Numbered from the stretch's first letter, positions 49,356-59,838 are shown. The stretch: DNA of 60,354 nt from Nostoc sp. CHAB 5844 (GCF_020829595.1 NZ_JAIVFW010000045.1:1-60354); one strand, 5' to 3'. Numbers and translations: made by a program. Notes: a model not told the origin generated them from the letters alone.

Positions 49356-52300
49356 CTAAAATCTTGTCTGATACTCGATGACTGCACGACTGTCATCTTC
49401 TAAATTAGTAGAAGCACGCACCCGCAATTCATCGTTGATGCGGTAATTTATCCCCCATTGAAAGGGGTCATTGGCAGTTAAAATCTTAATGCTGGAAATA
49501 GAAAACTTCGTAGAAATATCAATCCCCGCCTCAGCGGCTAATTCTAATGTAGAACTGCTTCTTCCGGCTTCAGGATTATCAGAAATGACAGTCGGAAATA
49601 TACGGAACTCACTTAAGCCAAAAGCATTAGCAATTTGATTAAACGTTGTCTGAAAGTTATTAAATACAGCGGAACCTGCAATGTTAATTAAGCCTAATGT
49701 ACTATCGGCACGTCCTTGAGTATCTACAAATCCACCGCCTAACAAAGCTACGATTTCTGTCTGACTGCGTGAGGGACTGCTGGTAAGTTCCAGATTTTCG
49801 TTTAGTTTACTAGCAGGCCCTTGGACTCTAGCTTCGACTCGTACACTTTCTAAAGAACCTAATCCTCCGGTAGTAGTTGTTCTGGTGAACTCTGAAGTTT
49901 GGACTGCATCAAGTACTTTGGCAAATAGCTGCACATCTAAGATCGGATCACGTGGTTGGTCAGATCTAAATGTGGCTGTATTTTTATACCCGCGAACTAA
50001 GTTAAACTGGGTGGTAAATAAATTTACCCCTCCCTTTTGTAGACGGATTGTGCCATCGGGTATAGGTTCACTCAAAGCGCCGTTAACTGTAAGCTTACCT
50101 GTGGCTAGGAAACTCAGAATAGGTGGACGGGTAATTTGGATGTTTTTACCTAATGTTAATTCGAGATTACTTAACCTTGCTGTGTTATTTCTGGTCTCAG
50201 TTTTATTTTGCTTGTTGTCTTTGAGAGAATTACTAGTTGCAGGTTGATTGGCATTGGCATTAGTCGATTCTGCTAATAAAACCTGACCATCATATAAACG
50301 AATTTGACCGCCAATGGCTGGGTTTAAGGCCGAACCAGTAATTTGTAAATTGCCACTAGCACCGCCTTTATACAATCCTTTGAGATTCAAATTTAGCTGA
50401 TCAAGGTTGACACTCAGGGGATTACTCGCCACTTCCCCATTATTAAAGACAGGAAGTTCACCAGCTGCCATGACTTGACCTCGACTAAATCTGCCTTGCA
50501 GACTTTCTACTAAAATGCGGTCAAAATTGAAATTTATCTTGCCTGTTACCCTTCTAATCTTACCTGGTAAAGCTTGGGCAGCAAAAGTGGCATCTTTGAC
50601 AGTGGCAATTCCTGTTAACTCCGGTCGCTGTCTGGTTCCACGTACTGTGAGGTCGATTTCACCTTCGCCTTCCTCAAAAGCTACCTGATCAGTTAGCAGA
50701 TTTAACAGTGCTAATCCTTCATTTCTGACTTTGACATCTAAGCTAATTTCGTTGCTGGCTGGTGCGGTAGTCGCAAAGGGTAACTGATAGGGTATGCTGC
50801 CTGTAATGTTAACTGGTTCTGGCCCTGCAACGGAGACATTACTACCAAAGTTCAAACGGCCGTTGATATAGCTGAAACTGGCTGTAGCTGACTCTACAGG
50901 CTTTTGATTGAGGGTTCCGTCCGTAATATCTAATTCGCCTTGGGCTTGGGGATTGGCAATATTGCCTGCTAAAGCTGCTGTGGCGTTGAGATTACCTGTG
51001 ATGTCAACGGGGAGTTTAACAAAGTTATTGATTAAAGCGATGGGAAAATTAGTAACTCGTAACTGACCTGATTGGTCTTTACCGCCGATGTTACCTGTAA
51101 AAGCCAGCAAACTATTGTCTAACTCAATGCGTAGCGGCCGCAACTGCAACACACCATTTTCAAAGCTGCCTTGGGCAATGATTTGTTTAGCATTGTAGAA
51201 GCGCTCGCTTTCTGTTTCTTTACCCCAGGTAAAGTTCTGCCCGTTAAAGTTAAATTGCACTGATAAACCGTTGGCTGTGGCAGTATCTAAAGCCACTTCG
51301 CCGTTAAAAATTCCTTGCAAGTCGGCTAGTTCTGGTAACAATGTCGAGTCACGCCGTTGCTGCTGCTGTGCTACTTCTGCCTCAATTTCGTAAAAGCGTC
51401 GCAGTTGATCAAATAAAGGTTGATTGGGTAAGCCGCGTGAATATGTAGTTAAATCGGCGGCTGTGCCGTAAGCTGGCTCTGAGATACCACGTTGGAAGTC
51501 TTGAATGTCAAATATCTGTGCTGCTGCTAAGACATCTTGGATGTTACCTTGGCTAATGTTGAGTTTGCCTTGTAGTTGTGGCCCTTTAGGAGTTTGACCA
51601 AAACTACCAGCAAAGGCGTAAATACTGTTGCCTTTGACAAATTCGCTAGTGGTGAGAGTGGCTTTACCATTGGCGTAGCTGAATTGCGCTGTTAAACGAT
51701 CGCCTTGTATTCTACCTATTTTAGGCTGGGCGATCGCTAAATTCCCATTGGCAGCAAATGTTTGTTGATTTACTTGCAAGTCCCCACTAATTAACCCAGC
51801 CACCTTACCAGTGCCTAAACGTAGTGCTGGTGGTACAGATACATTCAAGATTTGTAAGGGGAAGTTCTGCACATTCAGCGCGACATTATTGCCTTGAAAT
51901 TGACCTGTAGCTAAGGCATTCTGCCACTGTACTAAAAAGGATTGCGGACGATTATTTCCATCTAAATTTACAGCAATGCGATCGCGATTGCCAATCACAT
52001 CTAAATTTAAGCCGCGTCCTTGGGCTGAATCAATACTACCTGTTAACAATGGCTCAAAAGCAATGTTCTGCACTACCAAATTCCGTAAGGCAATTTGTCC
52101 TGTGACATTTGGTAGTGGTAACTTACCTGTAACTCTGCCGTTAAAATCTACCTTACCTTTGACAGCTACTTGATTAGGCAAATTAATCGGTAACTGTTGC
52201 AAATTATAGTCCTGAGCTTGGACATTCAAATTTAAGGCTTTAATTTCTGGTATGCCTGTTTTGTTGGCGTTGGCTATGATATCACCTGTGACATTTAAAC

Positions 52301-55205
52301 CAGGGGCAGTGAGTTGGTTGATAGCTAGTTTCTCACCATTCCAAGCGATCGCAGCTGTTAATGGTCGTTCTAAACCTGGCAAGCCTTGAGATAACTGCAC
52401 ATTACCAGAGGCATTCACGTTAGCTAATCTAGCAGATCCCAGCCTTCCAGCTACTTGTAATCTACCGCCTAATTGACCCCGTAACTGCTGATTCAACTTC
52501 GTTAATTGCACACCAGCCGCATCCACTAATGCTTGATAGCGACCTTCCGCCACACGAATATTCGAGGCCGTAATTGTCCCACCTGCGAGATTCAACCTTC
52601 CCTGACCACTAGCTTGGATAGTTTGTGGTTGGAAGGATGCAACAGAACCAGCAACATTTAATTGACCTGTTAATGCACCTTGGAATTGTGGCGGTACGGC
52701 TGCCAATTTTTGCAATGGCACATTGTTAGCTGTGACTTGCGCCTGATAACGACCATCAGCCACACGAATATTTGCGGCGGTGATTGTCCCACCTGCAACG
52801 TTTAACTTGCCTTGACCGCTGGCTTGGATCGTTTGTGGTTGGAAGGATGTCACCGAACCAGCAACATTGAATTGACCTGTTAAATCTCCTTGAAATTGTG
52901 GTGGTACTTTTGTTAAGCGTTGCACTGGCACATTGTTAGCTTGGAGTTGCGCCTGATAACGACCATCAGCCACACGAATATTTGCGGCGTTAATTGTGCC
53001 ACCACCGACAGTTAACTTTGCTTGACCACTGGCTTGGATGGTTTGCGGTTGGAAGGATTCAACAGAACCTGCGACCTTAAATTGACCAGCTAATCTGCCG
53101 CGAAGTTGTTGTGTGTTCGGTGTTAGTTCCTGCACAGCCAGATTATTTGCTACTAACTGCGCTTGATAAACACCATTCGCCAGTTGAATGTTTGTGGCTG
53201 TGACTGTGCCGCCAGCGACGCTGAGGTTAGCCTTGCCAGTACCACGGAGAGTTTTGAGGCTGAAGTTATTTCTATTTCCGGCGATTTGGAATGTCGCTGC
53301 TAATCGCCCTTGCAAAGCTGGGGGAGCTTTTTTGAGGACACGTCCTAGCCGCACACCGTTGGCGACTAATTGCGCCGAAAAGTTTTGGTCTTGGAGTTGG
53401 ACACTCGCAATTGCGATCGCACCACCAGCAATCTGCACAGCTGCACCTTGAGTCTGAACCGAGGCAATTTCAAATGGCCCACTACTACCAGCTAAAAGCA
53501 ATCGCCCGTTAAATTCTGCCCCATCCAAGGAAATATTTTGCAGTTGATTTTTGTTAACAAAAGGTTCTAATTGTACCCCATTACCTGTAACGGCTGCTTG
53601 CCAACGTTCATTAGCATATCTGCCAACCGCCCTGACTACACCACCACCAACTTTGAGTGCGACATTTTGGAAATAGACGGTGCGATTGCTGGTGATGATA
53701 ATTTCACCTCTGCCGGGATAAGTGGCTTGAGGTACTTGCCACTGTACAGAAGTTCTGGCGTTATTTGGAGTACCTGTAACTTGAGCTGTAGCGGCGACTT
53801 TGCCGATTTGGAAAGTTGGGTTGGAGTTGTAGATTTTAGCGATCGCATCTCCAGCAAAATTCTTGGCAACAAAATTCAAATTCAACTGTGGCGTTTTTCC
53901 GAGAGCAATGTTGCCACCCCCTGTAATTTCTCCACCAACAGTGGTTTCCCCTTGAATGTCTCGCAAGGTTAACAAGGCAGCATTAGGAGAATACTCAAAC
54001 TTACTAGTAACACTTTTAAAATTAAGTTTGTCAATCCGGGCGGTGTTAATTGTGGCAACTGCACCCGAAAGAATTGGGTTCTTTGCATTCCCAGTTATTT
54101 GTAAATCAGCTTTTAACAGCCCAGCTACAGGTACAGGTAATTTCAACTTGAGTGTTGTTTGGGCATTAGCAACACTTACCGTTTTGACACGTCCTGTTAA
54201 CTTATACCCTGCTTGACTATCAATAATTCCATTAGCGACTAAGGGAATTTTGCCGTAGTTAGTAGTCAGATTGTCAAGGCGTATTTCTGTACCTTTAAAG
54301 TAAATGTCACCTTCGGTACTGCTTAAAAGTTGAGGTACGCGGGGAATTTGTAGCGTAACTTTTTGTAAATCTGCACTGCCATATAACAAAGGATTTTGCT
54401 CTGGTGCTAGTTTAATTTGCAAGTCTCCATTGACTCTACCTGCTTGTAAGTTCAGCGGTAACTTCACCAAACTAGTAACCGTCGAGGCGAGTAAATCTTG
54501 TCCGTGCAACTGGATATCAGCGACTAAAGTTTTCGGGCGAACCTGTCCTTGAATTGCTACATTACCACCGCTTTCTGCCTGTCCCGCCACATCAAACTTA
54601 ACCAGTTGGTTATTCTCCAAAAGTTGAGCAGAACCGTTAAGTTGTGCAAATGTTACAGGTGATGCGATTCCCCCGCCTTTCTTCTGAGGTAGTAGCACTA
54701 ACTTGCCATTACGCAGCCGCAGATTATCTAAATCTGTTTTAATCAAGCCGCTTTTACCAGGTGGCGCGATGGTAGTGGTAATCCAACGTCCTTGTTCGTC
54801 TTGGGCAATGTAGACATCGGCGTTAACTAAGGTAACATCGAGCTTAAGTTGACGATTAAAAACTAATTGCCACGGATTAAAACCCACTTCTACAACTGCC
54901 ACTGTTGCTTTATCTGGATCTGTGGGTGTTGTGGGAATTTCCGAAGCTCCAAACTGCACTCCTGTCAGAGAAAAATTGGTGACTTTTCCCAGCTTGACTG
55001 GACGGTTAATGGTATTAGTGAGGCTTTGTTCTGCTAACGGTGCTAACTCTTTTTGAACAAAACTTTGTAACCGCCAAATGCCCAGGGTAATTCCTACTAA
55101 CAATATTCCTAACAAAGGAATGCCAGCACGACTTAATATTAGCAACCACATACGCACACGGGTGCGGGATTTGGATTGACGTTCTTGATTGCGAGAGTTA
55201 GTCAT
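49356..55205 (-). CDS. TamB-family translocation/assembly module protein
   Basis: The 1949-residue product has one N-terminal TM helix (GIPLLGILLVGITLGIWRL) and then a very long beta-rich periplasmic region. The C-terminus ends in a TamB/DUF490 domain (SSPSRSQTEIVALLGGGFVD; RINDELRVRASTNLEDDSRA, then VIEYQTRF). TamB-like proteins form a hydrophobic groove bridging inner and outer membranes for lipid or protein transfer. Residues about 650-900 contain a perfect 70-residue tandem repeat (SFQPQTIQASGQ... unit, DNA period 210), so this part grew by duplication. Confidence 0.93.
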   Translation of the reverse strand: MTNSRNQERQSKSRTRVRMWLLILSRAGIPLLGILLVGITLGIWRLQSFVQKELAPLAEQSLTNTINRPVKLGKVTNFSLTGVQFGASEIPTTPTDPDKATVAVVEVGFNPWQLVFNRQLKLDVTLVNADVYIAQDEQGRWITTTIAPPGKSGLIKTDLDNLRLRNGKLVLLPQKKGGGIASPVTFAQLNGSAQLLENNQLVKFDVAGQAESGGNVAIQGQVRPKTLVADIQLHGQDLLASTVTSLVKLPLNLQAGRVNGDLQIKLAPEQNPLLYGSADLQKVTLQIPRVPQLLSSTEGDIYFKGTEIRLDNLTTNYGKIPLVANGIIDSQAGYKLTGRVKTVSVANAQTTLKLKLPVPVAGLLKADLQITGNAKNPILSGAVATINTARIDKLNFKSVTSKFEYSPNAALLTLRDIQGETTVGGEITGGGNIALGKTPQLNLNFVAKNFAGDAIAKIYNSNPTFQIGKVAATAQVTGTPNNARTSVQWQVPQATYPGRGEIIITSNRTVYFQNVALKVGGGVVRAVGRYANERWQAAVTGNGVQLEPFVNKNQLQNISLDGAEFNGRLLLAGSSGPFEIASVQTQGAAVQIAGGAIAIASVQLQDQNFSAQLVANGVRLGRVLKKAPPALQGRLAATFQIAGNRNNFSLKTLRGTGKANLSVAGGTVTATNIQLANGVYQAQLVANNLAVQELTPNTQQLRGRLAGQFKVAGSVESFQPQTIQASGQAKLTVGGGTINAANIRVADGRYQAQLQANNVPVQRLTKVPPQFQGDLTGQFNVAGSVTSFQPQTIQASGQGKLNVAGGTITAANIRVADGRYQAQVTANNVPLQKLAAVPPQFQGALTGQLNVAGSVASFQPQTIQASGQGRLNLAGGTITASNIRVAEGRYQALVDAAGVQLTKLNQQLRGQLGGRLQVAGRLGSARLANVNASGNVQLSQGLPGLERPLTAAIAWNGEKLAINQLTAPGLNVTGDIIANANKTGIPEIKALNLNVQAQDYNLQQLPINLPNQVAVKGKVDFNGRVTGKLPLPNVTGQIALRNLVVQNIAFEPLLTGSIDSAQGRGLNLDVIGNRDRIAVNLDGNNRPQSFLVQWQNALATGQFQGNNVALNVQNFPLQILNVSVPPALRLGTGKVAGLISGDLQVNQQTFAANGNLAIAQPKIGRIQGDRLTAQFSYANGKATLTTSEFVKGNSIYAFAGSFGQTPKGPQLQGKLNISQGNIQDVLAAAQIFDIQDFQRGISEPAYGTAADLTTYSRGLPNQPLFDQLRRFYEIEAEVAQQQQRRDSTLLPELADLQGIFNGEVALDTATANGLSVQFNFNGQNFTWGKETESERFYNAKQIIAQGSFENGVLQLRPLRIELDNSLLAFTGNIGGKDQSGQLRVTNFPIALINNFVKLPVDITGNLNATAALAGNIANPQAQGELDITDGTLNQKPVESATASFSYINGRLNFGSNVSVAGPEPVNITGSIPYQLPFATTAPASNEISLDVKVRNEGLALLNLLTDQVAFEEGEGEIDLTVRGTRQRPELTGIATVKDATFAAQALPGKIRRVTGKINFNFDRILVESLQGRFSRGQVMAAGELPVFNNGEVASNPLSVNLDQLNLNLKGLYKGGASGNLQITGSALNPAIGGQIRLYDGQVLLAESTNANANQPATSNSLKDNKQNKTETRNNTARLSNLELTLGKNIQITRPPILSFLATGKLTVNGALSEPIPDGTIRLQKGGVNLFTTQFNLVRGYKNTATFRSDQPRDPILDVQLFAKVLDAVQTSEFTRTTTTGGLGSLESVRVEARVQGPASKLNENLELTSSPSRSQTEIVALLGGGFVDTQGRADSTLGLINIAGSAVFNNFQTTFNQIANAFGLSEFRIFPTVISDNPEAGRSSSTLELAAEAGIDISTKFSISSIKILTANDPFQWGINYRINDELRVRASTNLEDDSRAVIEYQTRF
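52600..53240 (-). repeat. 210-bp tandem repeat inside the TamB gene
   Basis: The words TTGGATNGTTTGNGGTTGG recur at 52612, 52822 and 53032, exactly 210 bases (70 codons) apart. The encoded unit reads FQPQTIQASGQ...NIRVADGRYQAQ. Neighbouring units become less similar outward. Confidence 0.85.
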
Positions 55206-55811
55206 GTGGTTTCACTCTATACTTGCTGAACGTAGTAGGAACATTACTGCTATTTACAGTATTTTTTTTTACTATATTTATTCCAGCACCAAACCAATTG
55301 TAGTCCTGGAAATTCGCATAACCTTGGTCAACTCATTTTGTTCAGGGGAGTTGGGGGAATATTCAATTAAATTTTACGGAATCGGGAAACTTTGGATTAA
55401 TAAACAAAGTTTAGAGTGTCCGGAAATCTACATAGAAAGAAGTTGCAAGATGGAAGCTAATCAAAATTATGTTTCCCACAGCCTCTAATTTTATCTCAAA
55501 TTATCAGCAAATTTTATGTAAAATATAATGCATTGAATTACGTAATAGTACGAAAATAAATTTATTTTTTTTAGAGATAAACGGAAAAATCTCAAATAAT
55601 GCCTGATACTATTTATACTATATTTTTAGCGATTCATAAAGATGAAGTAAAGACTTGCAAGGTAAGGTCTAGTGACCAGCAGCTACTCCACCCTGCAATA
55701 AGCCGCATCAAGTGCATTTACAGAACATCTTCGGTGAAACAGAAGGCTGACGCTGTTAATGTCACTAACGCTAACGCCAACGCATCTACGCTCACCTATA
55801 ATCTCGTATCT
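55206..55811. other. Long intergenic region between TamB and sigma-like genes
   Basis: No gene is seen in 606 bases. Open frames on the + strand (55189-55488 and 55599-55817) are AT-rich, lack a ribosome-binding site and show no coding pattern, so I leave them out. The - strand part next to 55205 should hold the tamB promoter. Confidence 0.6.
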
Positions 55812-56459
55812 TCATAAAAGACCTTCTGATTCTGCGAATTTTCGCAAGCGTGGCAGACATTGACGCTGATAAAAGCTACTCAAAGTGGGAACAGGTAATC
55901 CAAATTCCTCAGATAGTTCTTTCCAGCTAACTTCTGGTGGTAGGCGTTTGAGAATCAATACCTGACAATTCACATCTGGACGACCTTTAATGTGAGTACT
56001 ACGTAATTCTCCGTCTGCATCTGTTTTTGCCCATGTTTCTACGTTTTCGAGAATCGGAGGTGGTTGAGGCGTAGCCTGGAGGTTGTCGGTAAGATCAGTA
56101 GTCTCCCTATTTCCACTCGACCAAGACTGACGCACCTGTAGCGGAACTGTTAAGGCTTGTTCCCGATGATGGTTGAGGTAAAAGTCTTGGAGTCTGCGTT
56201 TGAGATAAGCATTCAACCAAGTGATTACAGTACCATAAGTGGGGTCATAAGTCTGACCAGTTAAACCATCACAAACATTACGACAGAAATACAACCAAGT
56301 TTGTTGCAGTGCATCTTGATAGTAGGGAGTATTTTCTCGCCAAAGTCTGCCTGAAGTTAAACGGATGATTTGGGTAAGCAGCTTTTGACGCTGCGGGCTT
56401 CCAGGAGGGTAGCCACAGGCTTGAGTAACTAAGTTGCGTAACTCTTCATCAAGTTCCAT
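55812..56459 (-). CDS. Sigma-70-family-like protein
   Basis: The 215-residue product has a region 2-like helix set, ENTPYYQDALQQTWLYFCRN then TVITWLNAYLKRRLQDFYLN. A variable linker with PQPPPILENVETW follows. The region 4-like end is CQVLILKRLPPEVSWKELSE, then FGLPVPTLSSFYQRQCLPRL. The order and spacing fit an ECF-like sigma-70 protein of a cyanobacterial type. No anti-sigma gene is adjacent, so target genes are unknown. It could be a diverged or domesticated member. Confidence 0.75.
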   Translation of the reverse strand: MELDEELRNLVTQACGYPPGSPQRQKLLTQIIRLTSGRLWRENTPYYQDALQQTWLYFCRNVCDGLTGQTYDPTYGTVITWLNAYLKRRLQDFYLNHHREQALTVPLQVRQSWSSGNRETTDLTDNLQATPQPPPILENVETWAKTDADGELRSTHIKGRPDVNCQVLILKRLPPEVSWKELSEEFGLPVPTLSSFYQRQCLPRLRKFAESEGLL

Positions 56460-56578
56460 GATGGCAATTTTGACAAAAAAATAGCAAGAATATTCTAAGT
56501 ATTGCTTACAACGACACTCCAGATACTAACCTTATGTTATGGATAGACAATCTTCTTGACTAGCATACCTAGGATTGA

Positions 56579-56896
56579 TTTGACACGCGCTCAATCAAGG
56601 CTAGGGTTGTCAATGATCACTGGCGATCGCTTGAAGATTTAGAACACTTTGCCCGCAATCCCTCTGATCCTCATTTAGCCGCTTGGCAACGCTTTAACAA
56701 AGCTGTTGGTAATGATGGCAGTGTGGGGATTTGGCACGAAACCTACATCATTGAACCAGGACATCACGAAGCAATTTACGGCAATATGCCAGCTTTTGGT
56801 TTAGCAGCCGCAACAAAACTTGTTCCCATCACCAAGCGTACTGATACAGCTAAAGCAAGAGTGCAAAAAGTTATCAATTCCAGTCAAATATCCTGA
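56579..56896 (+). pseudogene. DUF4188 (monooxygenase-like) 5'-truncated remnant
   Basis: The frame from 56579 to TGA 56894 reads HWRSLEDLEHFARNPSDPHL, then AAWQRFNKAVGNDGSVGIWH and YIIEPGHHEAIYGNMPAFGL. That is the C-terminal part of DUF4188 proteins. The N-terminal part, including the first strand, is missing, and no start codon is in frame. Confidence 0.8.
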
Positions 56897-57015
56897 AAAA
56901 GTTCTGAAAGCACAAAACTTTACCTTCAGTTGCACAATGATGGCGACAGATGGAACGTCAAAAAGCGATTCCTCGTAATGTCACAATTCAACATGGAATC
57001 TGGGACTCTAAATCT

Positions 57016-57393
57016 ATGACTACATTTCGCTCAGAAGATGTGCAGCAGATTCTTCAACGAGCAATGGCTGATCAACAACAAGAAAATTTTTCACAACAGC
57101 AGTTACAAGAAATGGCGGCAGAGCTTGGTATTTCATTTGTCAGCCTGCAAACTGCTCAACAAGCATGGCAAGAGGAAAAAGAGATCATAAAACGGCGGCA
57201 AGCATCTAAATCTTACCGCCTGCAAAAAATCAAGCCACATTTAATTAGCTATCTTGTGGTTAATATCTTTTTAATTGTGTTGAATTTGATAACTAGCCCG
57301 AAGTACTTTTGGGCAATTTACCCTCTCTTAGGTTGGGGATTAGGTCTTGGGATACACATCTCAAGTGTTTACCTGCAAAAAGCTCAGAAATAA
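57016..57393 (+). CDS. 2TM domain protein
   Basis: From ATG 57016 the product begins MTTFRSEDVQQILQRAMADQ. It has an N-terminal helical region (residues 1-60, QQQLQEMAAELGISFVSLQT), a basic linker, and two TM helices (LISYLVVNIFLIVLNLITS; AIYPLLGWGLGLGIHISSVY). That is the 2TM domain layout (N-terminal SHOCT-like helix plus 2TM). The longer frame from 56950 adds 22 residues that look unconserved, but that start cannot be excluded. The gene converges with the DUF2330 gene, 3 bases apart. Confidence 0.8.
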   Translation: MTTFRSEDVQQILQRAMADQQQENFSQQQLQEMAAELGISFVSLQTAQQAWQEEKEIIKRRQASKSYRLQKIKPHLISYLVVNIFLIVLNLITSPKYFWAIYPLLGWGLGLGIHISSVYLQKAQK

Positions 57394-57396
57394 GCT

Positions 57397-58776
57397 TTAC
57401 ATCCCCAGCCAGGATAATAAATTTTCCCACCAAGAATAAGTCAAATTACCCACACTCAACTTCATTCTTTTGCGAATATCTTGAATATTCCAGTTAGTTA
57501 GCTTCGCCAAAGTTTGGGCTTCTTGCTCAAACCGCTTGGGTAAAGACCGCTTGTATTCTCTGCCAGCTTGACAGTTGAGTTCACCTGTAAACGGATGCTG
57601 CAAAATGTATCTTCCTTGGAAAGACTCGCGGTTGGAGGTAGCTTGAAATATTGGGTCTTCGGGGAATTTGTCGCGGGTGTAGCGGATATGTAATCGGGTG
57701 ATGAACACGCTACTGCTGGGAAACGGACGACGGCGGAAATTTGACGGTACTGGTACGCCATCGTCGGAATTATTATCTAGCCAAAATACACCTGCTTGCT
57801 TGAGTTCTTCTTGGTTGAGTGGTTCGGCTGAACAAGGATCGCAACTACTCATATCCCAGGCGTATTCCAAAAAAGCTACCTTTCTGTCTTCTTTGACATA
57901 AGCCGTCTGGAACATGGACTTGTAGAAATCACTAAATTCATTTTTGACAAACACGGGAATATTGGCATCAGAAGGAACTTTCACTGTTCTGTAGTTAGTG
58001 ATTTCTGCTTGCCCTTTGGGTGAGAGGACATACACAATTAAATCCTGGGCAGCGTTGGCGTTAATCATACCCAAACGAATTGGCAGCATGAACTTGGGTG
58101 ATTGGTAAGAAATTTGTAGCGGACGCAGAAACTGATAGCCAGATTGTTCAAATTTATCGAGGTTGACTTTAGCAACAAAAAACTTCATTCCAGAGCGAAT
58201 ATATGGTTTAAGTAGCTGTTTCGCACCTCTAGGAATTTTGTAGCCATTGCGATTTAGCCAAGTTTCTAGTCCGCCCGATTCTTTAGCACTCAAAATTACA
58301 ATGTCGTATTCGCCAACATTGAAACGTGCTTCGACTGTGACACCCAAATTAGCATCGGCGGGGCCTCTTGTTGCTCCTGGGACACGTCTAGCGGATGGTG
58401 CGGGTACGGCTTCTTCAAATACCCTATCATTTAGATCGCAAGGATTAGAGTCAAAATACTCTACCAAGCGCGGCGCACTAAAAGCATCTAAACGTTCGAT
58501 GATTTTGGGTTGGGCAATGCGTACTTGCTCTTTTTTTAAGACTGTTGGCACAGGTACAACCATTGCAAAATCTTTGACTTCGCCTTTGAAGTCATTGGCC
58601 ATAGTGATAACGGTGCGATCGCCATCCCGCGCCAGCACCACTTGAGATGCTTGGTTATATAATTTACTATCAGCTTTGGCTACATAAAATCCACAAAATG
58701 CCCAAGCCGTCGGTGCAAAGCACAGCACACCGATTAATACTACAAATAAGGAAATTATTAGTCGAAATCGCTTCAT
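57397..58776 (-). CDS. DUF2330 secreted protein
   Basis: The 459-residue product starts with a signal peptide (LIISLFVVLIGVLCFAPTAWA|FCG). It has typical DUF2330 segments: FCGFYVAKADSKLYNQASQV, VVPVPTVLKKEQVRIAQPKI, and ARFNVGEYDIVILSAKESGG. FITRLHIRYTRDKFPEDPIF is near the end. The mature start contains conserved Cys. DUF2330 proteins are secreted or envelope-bound and uncharacterised. It lies divergent from nothing obvious, and the RnfD-like gene lies just upstream on the same strand. Confidence 0.88.
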   Translation of the reverse strand: MKRFRLIISLFVVLIGVLCFAPTAWAFCGFYVAKADSKLYNQASQVVLARDGDRTVITMANDFKGEVKDFAMVVPVPTVLKKEQVRIAQPKIIERLDAFSAPRLVEYFDSNPCDLNDRVFEEAVPAPSARRVPGATRGPADANLGVTVEARFNVGEYDIVILSAKESGGLETWLNRNGYKIPRGAKQLLKPYIRSGMKFFVAKVNLDKFEQSGYQFLRPLQISYQSPKFMLPIRLGMINANAAQDLIVYVLSPKGQAEITNYRTVKVPSDANIPVFVKNEFSDFYKSMFQTAYVKEDRKVAFLEYAWDMSSCDPCSAEPLNQEELKQAGVFWLDNNSDDGVPVPSNFRRRPFPSSSVFITRLHIRYTRDKFPEDPIFQATSNRESFQGRYILQHPFTGELNCQAGREYKRSLPKRFEQEAQTLAKLTNWNIQDIRKRMKLSVGNLTYSWWENLLSWLGM

Positions 58777-58824
58777 TTTATACCTCTTTTTTAAAGTGCT
58801 GAGTCAACTGTCATTTGTCCTTTG

Positions 58825-59715
58825 TCAACTGTCATTAGTTCTTCTCGCCCTTGCTCCCTGCTCACGCCAGTTGCTACAACGGAGGTTCCCTCCGCAACGC
58901 ACTGGCTCCCCTGCCCCCTTGCCTCTCCCTTCTACCCAAGAAAATCTGGGAGATGACCAGAGCCAATCAATCACAATAGTCAAGGGTGCGAGGGCGAATA
59001 GTGACCAGAAAACTGCGGTGGAAACATAGAAATAATTTCGTAGGATAAAAGTTAAGCTGGCGATGCAGATAGCCCAAACTACTCGCCCGATTTTGGCATT
59101 GGGAATTGAGCGCGGATCTGTCACCATAAACAAGGCAAACAGCAGCAATGAACCACTCATTAACCGATGCCAATACACATCCCAAGTCCAACCCAACCAA
59201 AGGTTGCGTATGGCTTCAAGTAAAGAGTAGGAACCTAAAAAAGCGGCTGTGGTATCCCAACGACCAATGCGTTGCAGAATCATGCCGCCAGTCCCGGCAA
59301 ATACCAGCGCATACCACCACTCTTCGCCCCACTGTCCTGGTGATACCCAAGCATCGGATGTCAGAGTCAAGACTGTGATGATGCCAAAATTGGCTGGGTT
59401 GAAGAAATGCTTATCGCCAACTTTGAAGAAAAATTTACTAGCGATCGCACTTACTGCTGCTAACGCCATCGTTGCCCAATGATCAGCCCGCAATAGCAAA
59501 CTAAGTCCAAGGGAAGTTATCAACGCACTACGCAGATTTATTGGTTTTTGCTCTTGACCATTGACTAATGACAAAATCCACTGCGTTGATAAACAACAAG
59601 CGATCGCTACAACAATCATCTCAGGGCGCAGCGTCCAGTCCCTTGTGCCAATTCCCAAGACCAGAAATGAACCGAGAAATAGAATTTGATAGTCCCGTAT
59701 ATCTTTTAGCAACAT
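58825..59715 (-). CDS. RnfD/NqrB-like membrane protein
   Basis: The 296-residue product has eight to nine TM helices. It shows NLRSALITSLGLSLLLRADH, HFFNPANFGIITVLTLTSDA, VSPGQWGEEWWYALVFAG and ALFMVTDPRSIPNAKIGRVV. These resemble the NQR2/RnfD family of flavin-bearing subunits of ion-pumping complexes. The other Rnf/Nqr subunits are not here, so a stand-alone role is likely. The last about 30 residues (GAGEPVRCGGNLRCSNWREQ...) come from the GCCAGTGCGTTGCGG repeat. So the gene end was overwritten or extended by a repeat. Confidence 0.8.
   Translation of the reverse strand: MLLKDIRDYQILFLGSFLVLGIGTRDWTLRPEMIVVAIACCLSTQWILSLVNGQEQKPINLRSALITSLGLSLLLRADHWATMALAAVSAIASKFFFKVGDKHFFNPANFGIITVLTLTSDAWVSPGQWGEEWWYALVFAGTGGMILQRIGRWDTTAAFLGSYSLLEAIRNLWLGWTWDVYWHRLMSGSLLLFALFMVTDPRSIPNAKIGRVVWAICIASLTFILRNYFYVSTAVFWSLFALAPLTIVIDWLWSSPRFSWVEGRGKGAGEPVRCGGNLRCSNWREQGARARRTNDS
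58840..58920 (-). repeat. Palindromic repeat read as the C-terminus of the RnfD-like protein
   Basis: CACGCCAGTTGCTACAACGG followed by TTCCCTCCGCAACGCACTGG is the same repeat as at 370-430. Here it lies inside the open reading frame of the RnfD-like gene. Confidence 0.85.
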
Positions 59716-59838
59716 TACCCTTATATTCAGGGTTTACCCTGAGATTTTTCACCAATCTAGTCGAGTAAAAGCTGAAATACCATTGCTGTTACAGATTTTG
59801 TTACAAATAAGATTAAAGATGTTAGAGAAATAATTATT

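Noticed and set aside
55189-55817. Two + strand frames between the TamB and sigma-like genes
   Set aside because: No ribosome-binding site, low-complexity composition, and partly antisense to the tamB start.
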